64,000 nucleotides of DNA from Paracoccus sp. TOH (GCF_030388245.1 NZ_CP098362.1:372001-436000); one strand, 5' to 3'. Counted from the stretch's first letter, positions 17,522 to 25,798 are shown. The notes: a model not told the origin generated them from the letters alone. Numbers and translations: made by a program.

Positions 17522-19044
17522 GGCTGGACCCGCACCACCCGCCGCAAGGCACCGTCCGCGACTGGCTCGACATCCGCGCCGCCGAGCGGGGCGATACCAT
17601 CAGCCACATCTTCCCCGGCGACGGCGGCGCGCTGACCTGGCGCGAGTTGCAGGGCGAGGCCGCCCGCATCGCCGGGCACCTGGCCGGGCTGGGCCTGTCC
17701 TGCGGCGACAGCGTGGCGCTGATGATGCCCAATGGCCGCAATGCGGTGCTGGGCCTGTTCGGCACGCTTTACGGCGGCTTTCGCGCCACGATGATCAACC
17801 TGGTCGCCGGGGCCGAGGCCGTCGGCTATGCGCTGTCGCATTCCGGCGCCCGGGCGCTGCTGCTGGATCCCGGCCAGCGCGGTCTGCTCGACAGCGCGCT
17901 GGCCGCCCATCCCGCCGAACCCATGGTCATCGAAGCCGGGGACGGCTTCCGCTGGCCCGCCGGCTGCGAACCGGCGGTGCCGCATCCGCATGGCGCCGGG
18001 CACGACGCGCTGCTGATGTATACCTCGGGCACCACCGGCCGGCCCAAGGGCGTGTTGCACAGCCATGCCAGCCTGCTGGCCGGCGGCTGGACCACCGCGC
18101 TGGCGCATGAGCTGTGCCCCGAGGACCGGGCGATCTGCGTGCTGCCGATCTATCACATCAACGGGCTTTGCGTGACCATCCTGGCGCCGCTGCTGTCGGG
18201 CGGCTCGGTGGTGGTCTGCGAGCGCTTCTCGGCCAGCCAGTTCTGGAGCAGTTGCGAGCGGCACGGGGCCAGCTGGTTCTCGGTCGTGCCGACGATCATC
18301 TCGCATTTGCTGCATGGCGAGGGCGACCCGTCGCCCGAGGCCCGGGCGCGGCTGCGCTTCGGCCGCTCGGCCTCGGCGGCGCTGGCGCCCGAGGTGCAGA
18401 CGGGCTTCGAGCGCCGCTTCGGCATTCCCATCGTCGAGACCATGGGCCTGACCGAGACGGCGGCGCAGATCCTGTCGAACCCGCTGCCGCCGGGTCCGCG
18501 CAAGATCGGCTCGCCCGGCCGGGCGGTGGGCAACCAGGTGGCGATCCTGTCGCCCGAGCTGCGCCCGCTGCCGCCCGGAGCCGAGGGCGAGATCGCCGTG
18601 TACGGCGCCAATGTCATGCGCGGCTATCTGGGCGACCCGGCCGCGACTGCCGCGGCGCTGACCGCGGACGGCTGGCTGCGCACCGGCGACCTGGGCCGCA
18701 TGGACGACGAGGGTTATGTCTTCGTCACCGGCCGCCTGAAGGAGCTGATCATCAAGGGCGGCGAGAACATCGCCCCGCGCGAGATCGACGAGGCGCTTTA
18801 CACCCATCCCGACGTGATCGAGGCCGCGGCGTTCGCCCGCAAATGCGCCCGCTACGGCGAGCGGGTCGAGGCGGCCGTCACCCTGCGCCCCGGCTCGGCG
18901 CTGCAGCCGCCCGAGCTGATCTCGATCTGCGAGGAGCGGCTGGGGAAGTTCAAGTCGCCCGAAGTGATTCACCTGATGGCCGAGCTGCCCAAGGGCCCCT
19001 CGGGCAAGATCCAGCGCCTGAAGCTGGCGCAACTGACGCAATAG
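17518..19044 (+). CDS. sauT: AMP-forming acyl-CoA ligase, probable sulfoacetate-CoA ligase (SauT)
   Basis: A 508-residue ANL-superfamily ligase. It has the P-loop-like motif YTSGTTGRPKG (168-178), the adenylate motif ETMGLTETA, and the C-terminal segments GWLRTGDLGRMDDEGYVFVTGR and GENIAPREIDEAL, with a final catalytic Lys in PSGKIQR. It starts at ATG 17518, overlapping the sauS stop as ATGA, with AGGAGG upstream. It would activate sulfoacetate to sulfoacetyl-CoA for SauS. The family is certain, the substrate inferred. Confidence 0.8.
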   Translation: MRLDPHHPPQGTVRDWLDIRAAERGDTISHIFPGDGGALTWRELQGEAARIAGHLAGLGLSCGDSVALMMPNGRNAVLGLFGTLYGGFRATMINLVAGAEAVGYALSHSGARALLLDPGQRGLLDSALAAHPAEPMVIEAGDGFRWPAGCEPAVPHPHGAGHDALLMYTSGTTGRPKGVLHSHASLLAGGWTTALAHELCPEDRAICVLPIYHINGLCVTILAPLLSGGSVVVCERFSASQFWSSCERHGASWFSVVPTIISHLLHGEGDPSPEARARLRFGRSASAALAPEVQTGFERRFGIPIVETMGLTETAAQILSNPLPPGPRKIGSPGRAVGNQVAILSPELRPLPPGAEGEIAVYGANVMRGYLGDPAATAAALTADGWLRTGDLGRMDDEGYVFVTGRLKELIIKGGENIAPREIDEALYTHPDVIEAAAFARKCARYGERVEAAVTLRPGSALQPPELISICEERLGKFKSPEVIHLMAELPKGPSGKIQRLKLAQLTQ

Positions 19045-19201
19045 CGCCCAAGCGGCAGGAAGGAGGCTCCATTTCCCAAGAACCCGGCCCGGCGTCAAAA
19101 GCCCGAAGACCCGTCGGAGGAGGGCGGGGCTTCAACAGGGGACCGCGCGACGGGCCGCAAACGGACGTGCCAACACATCCAGCATAATCCAGGGAGGAGA
19201 C

Positions 19202-20515
19202 ATGCTAAGGCTTACCCGATTCAGGACGACGGACCGCGTTCTGTTCGTCATCTGCCTGATGTATCTGGTCACCTATATCGACCGGGTGAACATCAGCACC
19301 GCCGCCCCCGCCATGCAGGCCGAACTGGGCCTGACGAATTTCGAGCTGGGGCTGGCGTTTTCCGCTTTCGCCTATCCCTATGCGCTGTTCCAGATCCTCG
19401 GCGGCCGCCTGGGCGACCGGCTGGGGCCGCACAAGACGCTGATCATCTGCGGCACCGTCTGGTCGGCCGCGACGGTGATGATCGGCTTCGTCGAGGGCGC
19501 GGTCTCGCTGATCATCGCGCGCGTGCTTCTGGGCATGGGCGAGGGCTCGGCCTTTCCGACCGCCACCCGGGCGCTGTCGAACTGGATGCCGGCCGAGAAG
19601 CGCGGCTTCGCGCAGGGCATCACCCATGCCTTCGCCCGCTTCGGCAACGCGCTGACCCCGCCGCTGATCGCCTTTCTGGTCATCGCGCTGTCCTGGCGGC
19701 ATGCCTTCATCATCGTCGGCGTGATCAGCTTCCTGTGGGTGGCGCTGTGGTGGTGGTATTTCCGCGACGATCCCCGCGATCACAAGGGCATCACCCCCGA
19801 GGAACTGGAGACCCTGCCCGACCAGCGGATCGTGGGCGAGCGCAAGACCCTGCCCTGGGGCCGGCTTCTGCGGCGCATGCTGCCGGTGACGATCACCGAT
19901 TTCTGCTATGGCTGGACGCTGTGGCTGTTCCTGAACTGGATCCCGTCCTATTTCCTGCACCAGCATGAGCTGGACCTGAAGAAATCCGCCATCTTCGCGG
20001 CCGGCGTCTTCCTGGCCGGGGTGGTGGGCGACCTGGCGGGCGGCTGGCTCAGCGACGGCATCCTGCGCCGCACCGGCAATGTGGCGCTGGCACGGATCAG
20101 CGTCATCATCCTGGGCTTCCTGGGCGCCTTCGCCTGCATGCTGCCGGTGATGTTCTCGACCGATCTGGTGACGGTGGCGATCAGCCTCAGCGCGGCCTTC
20201 TTCTTTGCCGAGCTGATCGTGGCGCCGATCTGGGCCACGCCGATGGACATCGCGCCGCAATATTCCGGCACCGCCAGCGGCTTCATGAACTTCGGCTTCG
20301 GGCTGGCCGGGATGATCTCGCCCATCGTCTTCGGGCTGATCATCGACCTGACCGGGCGCTGGGATCTGCCCTTCGCGGCCTCGCTGGTCCTGCTGCTGGT
20401 GGGCGCGGCCTGCGCGCTGCTGATCCGCCCCGACCGCCCGTTCCGCGACGATCCCGCCGATGACGACGAGGATCTGGACTGCGACCCGCAACTGGCCGGA
20501 GCGGTGTCGAAATGA
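19202..20515 (+). CDS. sauU: MFS transporter, probable sulfoacetate importer (SauU)
   Basis: A 437-residue, 12-helix MFS protein of the anion:cation symporter type. The first helix carries MYLVTYIDRVNISTAAPAM, and loop 2-3 has GGRLGDRLGPHKTL. It follows sauT in the same direction after 157 bases, with an AGGGAGGAG ribosome site. Organic-anion uptake is typical of this family and fits import of sulfoacetate. A strong hairpin right after the stop probably ends the operon. Confidence 0.75.
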   Translation: MLRLTRFRTTDRVLFVICLMYLVTYIDRVNISTAAPAMQAELGLTNFELGLAFSAFAYPYALFQILGGRLGDRLGPHKTLIICGTVWSAATVMIGFVEGAVSLIIARVLLGMGEGSAFPTATRALSNWMPAEKRGFAQGITHAFARFGNALTPPLIAFLVIALSWRHAFIIVGVISFLWVALWWWYFRDDPRDHKGITPEELETLPDQRIVGERKTLPWGRLLRRMLPVTITDFCYGWTLWLFLNWIPSYFLHQHELDLKKSAIFAAGVFLAGVVGDLAGGWLSDGILRRTGNVALARISVIILGFLGAFACMLPVMFSTDLVTVAISLSAAFFFAELIVAPIWATPMDIAPQYSGTASGFMNFGFGLAGMISPIVFGLIIDLTGRWDLPFAASLVLLLVGAACALLIRPDRPFRDDPADDDEDLDCDPQLAGAVSK

Positions 20516-20519
20516 CGAC

Positions 20520-20545
20520 GGCGCCCGCCCATCCGGGCGGGCGCC
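20520..20545 (+). terminator. Terminator after sauU
   Basis: A perfect 11-bp GC stem GGCGCCCGCCC / GGGCGGGCGCC with tetraloop ATCC, starting five bases after the sauU stop and followed by TTCTC. It separates the sau operon from the ChrA-type gene. Confidence 0.7.
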
Positions 20546-20657
20546 TTCTCGCCTCGCCGCCTCGCCGCCTGCGCTCTGGAGCCCGCGCGCGGTTCGCGTA
20601 TGCTGGCCGCCAAGAACGGGACGGTGCGATGCGGGGGCAGGACGAATGGAGAGAGCC

Positions 20658-21851
20658 ATGGCGAGGCAGGGGCAGGGCACCCCCGGCGAGGTCTTCGCCG
20701 CCTTTCTGAAACTGGGCCTGACCTCGTTCGGCGGGCCCATCGCGCATCTGGGGTTCTTCCGCGACGAGCTGGTGATCCGGCGGAAATGGCTCTCCGATCC
20801 CGCCTATGCCGATCTGGTGGCGCTGTGCCAGTTCCTGCCCGGCCCGGCCTCCAGCCAGGCGGGCTTCGCGCTGGGGCTGATGCGGGCCGGCTGGCTTGGG
20901 GCGCTGGCCGCCTTTGCCGGCTTCACGCTGCCCTCTGCCCTGATCATGGTGGTTTTCGCCATGACCGCCGCCTCGCTCTCGGGTCCGGTGGCCGAGGGGG
21001 CGCTGCACGGGCTGAAGCTCGTCGCGGTCGCCATCGTGGCGCAGGCGGTCTGGGGCATGGCCCGGACGCTCTGCCCGGACCCGGCCCGGGCCGGTATCGC
21101 GGTAGGCGCCGTCGCCGTGCTGGCCTTTCTTCCCGGCAGTTTCGGCATGGTCGGCGCCATCGCGCTTGGCGCCCTGGCCGGGCTGGCGCTGTGCCGCGGC
21201 GCGGCGCCGCCGGCGGGCGGGCATGTGCCGATGCCGGTCGGCTATGGCGCGGCCGCGGCCGGGCTGGCCGCCTTCGCGGCGCTACTGCTTGTGCTGCCGC
21301 TGGTCGCCGGCGCTTCCGGCATCTTGGCGGTGTTCGACGGCTTCTATCGCGCCGGGGCGCTGGTCTTCGGCGGCGGCCATGTCGTTCTGCCGCTGCTGCA
21401 GGCCGAGGTGGCCGCCGCCGGACGGGTTTCGGCGGATGCCTTTCTGGCCGGCTATGGCGCGGCGCAGGCGGTGCCGGGGCCGCTTTTCACCTTCGCCGCC
21501 TATCTGGGCGCGGTGCCCGAGACCGGTCCGAACGGCCTGGCCGGGGGCGCCATCGCCCTGGTCGCGGTGTTCCTGCCCGGTTTCCTGATCCTGATCGCGG
21601 TCCTGCCCTTCTGGGACCGCTTCCGGGCGATGGCCGCGGTGCAATCGCTGATGCGCGGCGCCAATGCGGCGGTGGTCGGCATCCTGGGCGCCGCGCTTTA
21701 TTCGCCGGTCTTCACCGGCGCGGTGGGCGACATGCGGGACTTCTGCCTGGCGCTGCTGTGTTTCGTGGCGCTGGTCGCATGGAAGGCGCCGCCCTGGCTG
21801 GCGGTGCTGCTGGCGGCGGCGGGCGGGATCGGGCTTGGCCTTGCCGGCTGA
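20658..21851 (+). CDS. chrA: CHR-family anion transporter (ChrA-like)
   Basis: About 397 residues in two homologous halves, as in long-chain CHR proteins. Each half has the hallmark glycine-rich segment: FLKLGLTSFGGPIAHLGFF with CQFLPGPASSQAGFALG in the first, and GALVFGGGHVVLPLLQ with AAQAVPGPLFTFAAYLG in the second. ChrA exports chromate, a sulfate analogue. Lying just after a sulfonate-degradation operon, it could export sulfate formed from sulfite; that is inference. An in-frame ATG at 20646 is an alternative start. Confidence 0.85.
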   Translation: MARQGQGTPGEVFAAFLKLGLTSFGGPIAHLGFFRDELVIRRKWLSDPAYADLVALCQFLPGPASSQAGFALGLMRAGWLGALAAFAGFTLPSALIMVVFAMTAASLSGPVAEGALHGLKLVAVAIVAQAVWGMARTLCPDPARAGIAVGAVAVLAFLPGSFGMVGAIALGALAGLALCRGAAPPAGGHVPMPVGYGAAAAGLAAFAALLLVLPLVAGASGILAVFDGFYRAGALVFGGGHVVLPLLQAEVAAAGRVSADAFLAGYGAAQAVPGPLFTFAAYLGAVPETGPNGLAGGAIALVAVFLPGFLILIAVLPFWDRFRAMAAVQSLMRGANAAVVGILGAALYSPVFTGAVGDMRDFCLALLCFVALVAWKAPPWLAVLLAAAGGIGLGLAG

Positions 21852-21927
21852 ACCGGCGGCTGAACCGGCGGCGGAGCGGGGCGGCAGGCTGGGCCGCCCC
21901 TACCCCCACCACAGGAGATGGCGCACC

Positions 21928-22077
21928 ATGTCCGACAACCACAGCGAGAATCAACCCGTGCGATCCTGTCCGTCCGCCAGGTTGCGGGATTTCGCCGACC
22001 CGTCCCGAAAGTGCAGAAGAATCCAGCGCTTGGCCGTGGACAAGCCGCAACCGGCACCCGGATCAGGCGGTCTTTGA
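21928..22077 (+). CDS. Possible 49-residue hypothetical protein
   Basis: A short frame (MSDNHSENQPVRSCPSARLR to PAPGSGGL) with AGGAG 11 bases before the ATG. It fills most of the gap between the ChrA-like gene and the convergent deaminase, and ends exactly at the deaminase stop. It is basic, with no domain, and the codon pattern is only moderately gene-like. It could equally be untranslated. Confidence 0.25.
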   Translation: MSDNHSENQPVRSCPSARLRDFADPSRKCRRIQRLAVDKPQPAPGSGGL

Positions 22078-22551
22078 TCAGGTCCGGGCGTCGCGTGCCT
22101 GGGCCCATTCCTCGTACAGGCTGCGGCCCGAGTCCGGCTTGACCGGCACATGGCTGATCGTCATCGACTGCTCGGCGAAGGGCCGGCGCAGATCGGCATA
22201 GATCTCGGCCGTGGACAGGGTGAAGGGGGCGCCATCCTCGTTGGAATAGGCATAGGCCACCGTCGCGACCCCGGCCAGCCGCATGGCCGCCAGGCACATC
22301 GGGCAGGGATGGCCGCTGGCATAGACCGCGCTGCCCTGCAGCGCCTCGGGCCCCGCGGCGCGGGCGGCGGCGCGCAGGGCCAGCAGCTCGGCATGGTCGG
22401 TCGCGTCATGGCTCAGATGCATCTCGTTCACGGCGGTGGCGATCACCGCGCCGCCGCTGACCACCACCGCGCCGAAAGGCCGGCCGCCTTCGGCGATATT
22501 GGCTTTTGCCAACGCGATTGCCTGGCGCAGGTAATGTGTTGCATCATGCAT
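22078..22551 (-). CDS. Nucleobase deaminase of the cytidine-deaminase fold, guanine deaminase-like
   Basis: A 157-residue zinc deaminase. The zinc-site motif HAELLALR (His and catalytic Glu) and PCPMCLAAM (two Cys) have the spacing of the GuaD/TadA group. Length and the C-terminal YEEWAQARD resemble bacterial guanine deaminases, which turn guanine into xanthine; tRNA adenosine deaminase is less likely. I took the ATG at 22551 because AAGGAG lies at ideal distance. An ATG at 22569 would overlap the upstream ankyrin gene stop as ATGA. The two genes look co-transcribed. Confidence 0.75.
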   Translation of the reverse strand: MHDATHYLRQAIALAKANIAEGGRPFGAVVVSGGAVIATAVNEMHLSHDATDHAELLALRAAARAAGPEALQGSAVYASGHPCPMCLAAMRLAGVATVAYAYSNEDGAPFTLSTAEIYADLRRPFAEQSMTISHVPVKPDSGRSLYEEWAQARDART

Positions 22552-22565
22552 CGAAGTCTCCTTCT

Positions 22566-23258
22566 TCATCGGGCGCCGGCGGCGGTGAGGATGCGCTGGA
22601 TGTCGCGATAGCCGGCCCGGCGCGCATGGTGAAGGGGCGTCACGCCCTCGCCATCGGCCAGATTGACATTCGCCCCGGCCCGGATCAGCAGTTCGACGAT
22701 CTGCCGGTGCCGGAAACCACCGTCGCCCAGAATGATTGCCTCCAGAAGTGCCGTCCAGCCCAGGTCGTTGACGTGATCGACGGCGACGCCGGCCTCGATC
22801 AGCGTCCGCACCGTCTCGACATGGCCGCGCTCCGCCGCTGGGATCAGGGCGGTGCCGCCGAAACGGTTGAGACTGCGCAGGTCGGCGCCATGCTGCAGCG
22901 TCAGCTTCAGGATCTCCAGATGCCCGCGCGCCCCGGCATAGAGATAGGGGCTGTCGGCGATCCGGTCCCGGGCATTCACGTCCGCGCCCGCCGCGATCAG
23001 CGCGCGGGCCGCATCGACGGCATTGGCATGGGTCGCAGAGAGCAGCGGCGTCGCGCCGCTGGCGTCGCGCGCCTCGATCGGCGCACCTGCCGCCAGCAGC
23101 CGGGCGATCCCGGCGGCATCGTTGCGGCCGGCCGCCCGGTGCAAGGCCGTCCCGCCCGTGACCTCGGCCTTCGCCGGCCGGGGCAGGTTCGTCAGCAGCA
23201 GCAGCGCGGCGGCGCCTGCCAGGATCGGACGTCGAGCGATGCGCACCTTTTCCATCAT
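22566..23258 (-). CDS. Exported ankyrin-repeat protein
   Basis: About 230 residues. An N-terminal hydrophobic stretch (ILAGAAALLLLTNLPRPAKA) looks like a signal peptide, then about five ankyrin repeats fill the rest (TALHRAAGRNDAAGIARLLAAGA; TPLLSATHANAVDAARALIAAGADVNAR; and so on to TPLHHARRAGYRDIQRILTAAG). Ankyrin repeats bind proteins; the target is unknown. It lies directly upstream of the deaminase gene. The start is uncertain: tandem ATGs at 23258 and 23255, or TTG at 23279. Confidence 0.8.
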   Translation of the reverse strand: MMEKVRIARRPILAGAAALLLLTNLPRPAKAEVTGGTALHRAAGRNDAAGIARLLAAGAPIEARDASGATPLLSATHANAVDAARALIAAGADVNARDRIADSPYLYAGARGHLEILKLTLQHGADLRSLNRFGGTALIPAAERGHVETVRTLIEAGVAVDHVNDLGWTALLEAIILGDGGFRHRQIVELLIRAGANVNLADGEGVTPLHHARRAGYRDIQRILTAAGAR

Positions 23259-23311
23259 CCTTTCGAGATAAGGCCGCAAGGCAGCGTTTGAAAATCAAAT
23301 ATGCGCGGGCC

Positions 23312-23344
23312 GCCTTCCGCCGCGGTGGCGACGCGGCGGAAGGC
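23312..23344 (-). terminator. Hairpin after phnM
   Basis: A perfect 12-bp stem GCCTTCCGCCGC / GCGGCGGAAGGC around a 9-base loop, immediately past the phnM stop at 23353. There is no U-run on the minus strand. It separates phnM from the ankyrin-deaminase pair. Confidence 0.55.
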
Positions 23345-23352
23345 CGCCGCGC

Positions 23353-24495
23353 TCAGGCGATGCGGTTGCCCTGCACCCAGACGCCGCGCACCGCGCTGGC
23401 ATTGCCCAGCCGCGCCACCCGGATGACGTCGGCCCGGGCCCCGGGCCGCAGCGCGCCGCGGTCGGTCAGCCCCGCCGCCGTCGCCGGGGCCGAGGTGACG
23501 GTCGCCACGCCGCGCGGCATGTCGTCCCACAGGTCGCCCAGCATCAGCGCCGCCGTCAGCAGCGACGAGGGCACGTAATCCGAGGACAGGATGTCCAGCA
23601 ACCCGGCCTCGGCCAGGACATGCGCGGCGACATTGCCGGAATGCGAGCCGCCGCGGATCAGGTTCGGCGCGCCCATCATCACGGCAATGCCCTGGTCGCG
23701 GCAGGCCTGGGCGGCTTCGGAGGTGGTCGGGAACTCGGCCAGACGGGCACCGTGCCGGGCCGAGACCGCCACCTGCCCGGCGGTGGTATCGTCATGGCTG
23801 GCCAGCACCGCGCCATAGCGGCGCGCCTCGGCCACGGCGGTCGCCTCGTGCAGGGCGCCCAGCCGGTCGCGCAGCGCCTGCTGGCTTTCGACATGGGCGT
23901 CGAATTCCGCATCCGACAGGCCGCGCTTGCCCATCACGTAGTCGCGCAGCTTGCCGATGTCGCGGAACTGGCGCTGGCCCGGCGTGTGATCCATCAGGCT
24001 GACGATGCCGACGCGATCCTCGGGGCCGAATTTCGCCATCTCCTCGACCAGGGTTTCCGAGCAGATCTCGGCCCGCAGGTGCAGGAAATGGCTGATGCGC
24101 AGCGCGCCCTGCGCCCGCAGCTGCAAGACCTCGGTCGCCAGCGCCCGGGCATATTCGCCATAGCCGACATTCGGGCTGGTGAAGACCGAACCCACGCGCA
24201 GCGCGTCAAACACCGTGGTGATCCCGGTCGAGGCCAGCTCGGCATCATGGGCGACGATGGCGGCCTGATGCGGCCATTCGACCTTGGGGCGCGGCTGCAG
24301 GTGCCGCTCCAGATTGTCAGTATGCAGCTCGACCAGACCCGGCAGGACCAGATCGCCCCCGCAGTCGATGGCCCCGGCGGGAAGCGAGGCGTCCTCGGCG
24401 ATCTCGGCGATGCGGCCGTCCGCCAGATGGATCCGGCCGCGGAGGACCTGGTCGGGCAGGATCAGCGTGGCGTTGGCGAGTATGGTCTGGGTCAT
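23353..24495 (-). CDS. phnM: Alpha-D-ribose 1-methylphosphonate 5-triphosphate diphosphatase (PhnM)
   Basis: A 380-residue amidohydrolase-fold enzyme of the C-P lyase pathway. It removes pyrophosphate from the triphosphate made by PhnGHIL. The N-terminal part has LVLPGLVELHTDNLERHL with the metal-binding His, further metal ligands follow (ASHDDTT, SDYVPSSLL), and the C-terminal beta domain ends GNASAVRGVWVQGNRIA. I chose the ATG at 24495, with AGGA upstream. It is separated from phnGHIJKLN by the oppositely read DUF1045 gene and has its own promoter region with a Pho-box-like palindrome. Confidence 0.93.
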   Translation of the reverse strand: MTQTILANATLILPDQVLRGRIHLADGRIAEIAEDASLPAGAIDCGGDLVLPGLVELHTDNLERHLQPRPKVEWPHQAAIVAHDAELASTGITTVFDALRVGSVFTSPNVGYGEYARALATEVLQLRAQGALRISHFLHLRAEICSETLVEEMAKFGPEDRVGIVSLMDHTPGQRQFRDIGKLRDYVMGKRGLSDAEFDAHVESQQALRDRLGALHEATAVAEARRYGAVLASHDDTTAGQVAVSARHGARLAEFPTTSEAAQACRDQGIAVMMGAPNLIRGGSHSGNVAAHVLAEAGLLDILSSDYVPSSLLTAALMLGDLWDDMPRGVATVTSAPATAAGLTDRGALRPGARADVIRVARLGNASAVRGVWVQGNRIA

Positions 24496-24536
24496 CGGTC
24501 GATCCTGTCTTTCTGTCCGGTCCGTGGGCGGGCTGA

Positions 24537-24567
24537 TTGCCACCGGGCTGTCACAGGAGTGTGACAG
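24537..24567. promoter_or_regulatory. Divergent Pho-box-like element and palindrome between phnM and the DUF1045 gene
   Basis: On the plus strand TTGCCAC (24537) and CTGTCAC (24548) are spaced exactly 11 bp, as in PhoB boxes. CTGTCACAGGAGTGTGACAG (24548-24567) is also a 7-bp inverted repeat, so the minus strand carries CTGTCAC and CTGTGAC at 11 bp too. One element could therefore serve both divergent genes. PhoB binding is inferred. Confidence 0.5.
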
Positions 24568-24587
24568 TCCGGCTCTAAAGAGGCGCG

Positions 24588-25283
24588 ATGTTGGATATGA
24601 AACGCTTCGCCGTCTATTACGCGCCGCCGCCCGGCGCATTCGCCGATCTTGCGGCCCGCTGGCTGGGCTGGGATGCCGTCAGCGGCCAGGCCTGCGCGCC
24701 GCCCGATCTGGACTTGCCCGTGGCCGAGATTACCGCGGAACCGCGCCGCTACGGCTTTCACGGCACCGTCAAGCCGCCCTTCCGGCTGGCGCCCGGCGCG
24801 ACGCCCGGCGATCTGGACGCCGCGATGAAGGGGCTTGCCGCCCGGCTGGCGCCGGTCCTGCTGCCCGGCCTGCGGCTTGCGTCCCTGGACGGCTTCCTGG
24901 CGCTTGTGCCCGAGGGGGACACGACGCCCTTGCAGCGCCTGGCGGCGACGGTGGTGCGCGATCTGGACCCGCTGCGCGCGCCGCTGATCGAGGCCGAGAT
25001 CGCCCGCCGCCGGCCCGAGCGGCTGACGCCGCCCCAGCGCGCATTGCTGGAGCGCTGGGGCTATCCCCATGTGATGGAGGAGTTCCGCTTTCACCTGACC
25101 CTGACCGACCGGCTGCCGGTCGGGATGGCTGGGCGGGCGCAGGCGGCGCTGGCGGCGCATTTCGCGCCGGTGCTGCCGCGCCCCTTCGTCATCGACGCGC
25201 TGTGCCTGTTCGGCGAGCCAAAGGATGGGGGGTTCCGGCTGCTGCATCGCTACGACCTTGCCGGCAGGGACGTGGCGGGCTGA
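24588..25283 (+). CDS. DUF1045 phosphonate-metabolism protein (2H phosphoesterase-like)
   Basis: A 231-residue protein beginning with RFAVYYAPPPGAFADLAARWLGWD. It carries two H-x-T/H-x-T-like motifs (GFHGTVKPPFRL near residue 58, and FRFHLTLTDRLP near 165), the pattern of 2H phosphoesterases. DUF1045 proteins are found almost only in phn clusters; some are linked to hydrolysis of cyclic ribose phosphate (PhnPP-like), an activity I infer rather than see. It is divergent from phnM, and its last 34 bases overlap the 3' end of phnN on the other strand. No PhnP homologue is in the window, which fits a substitute role. Confidence 0.8.
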   Translation: MLDMKRFAVYYAPPPGAFADLAARWLGWDAVSGQACAPPDLDLPVAEITAEPRRYGFHGTVKPPFRLAPGATPGDLDAAMKGLAARLAPVLLPGLRLASLDGFLALVPEGDTTPLQRLAATVVRDLDPLRAPLIEAEIARRRPERLTPPQRALLERWGYPHVMEEFRFHLTLTDRLPVGMAGRAQAALAAHFAPVLPRPFVIDALCLFGEPKDGGFRLLHRYDLAGRDVAG

Positions 25284-25798
25284 AGCGCCGCCAGGAACCG
25301 CGCCAGCCCGATTTCGGCGCTGGCGTCGTTGATCACGGTTTGATGGGCGATGCCCTCGGGCAGGGCGAAACCGGCCCGGACCAGACGCCGCTCGCGGTCC
25401 GCGGCGTCCTCGCGGCCGCGCTCGGCCAGCCGGGCTGCCAGAACCGGTGCAGGGGCGGTGACCAGCAGAACGGTCAGGCCGGGCAGGCGCGCGGCGGCCT
25501 CGGCCAGGATGGCGCGGCTGGCATTGAACAGCACCGTGCCCGGCCCGGCGAGTTCGCCGGCCGGGATGCCGTAATCCAGCCCATGCGCGTGCCAGTGCAG
25601 GGCGAATTCGCCGGCAGCCTGGCGGCGGGCGAATTCGGCCGGGGTCACGCCGTCGAAATCCTCGCCGCCGGCATCGGCGGGGCGGGTGATGACCCGGCGG
25701 GTGGCGCGAATCCGGTCGGGCTGGGCGGCACAGGCCATCGCCATCAGCGTGTCCTTGCCGGCGCCCGAGGGGCCGACGACGGCGACCAGCCGGGTCAT
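25250..25798 (-). CDS. phnN: Ribose 1,5-bisphosphate phosphokinase (PhnN)
   Basis: A 182-residue guanylate-kinase-like enzyme with P-loop GPSGAGKD (residues 9-16) at the N-terminus and the RRVITRPADAGGEDFDGV segment typical of PhnN. It phosphorylates ribose 1,5-bisphosphate to PRPP, the last step of the C-P lyase route. Its ATG overlaps the phnL stop by four bases. The C-terminus runs 34 bases into the convergent DUF1045 gene. Confidence 0.92.
   Translation of the reverse strand: MTRLVAVVGPSGAGKDTLMAMACAAQPDRIRATRRVITRPADAGGEDFDGVTPAEFARRQAAGEFALHWHAHGLDYGIPAGELAGPGTVLFNASRAILAEAAARLPGLTVLLVTAPAPVLAARLAERGREDAADRERRLVRAGFALPEGIAHQTVINDASAEIGLARFLAALQPATSLPARS

Noticed and set aside
20600..22201. 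533-codon plus-strand frame overlapping the ChrA-like gene
   Set aside because: Frame-shifted Arg/Gly/Ala-rich shadow of the transporter.
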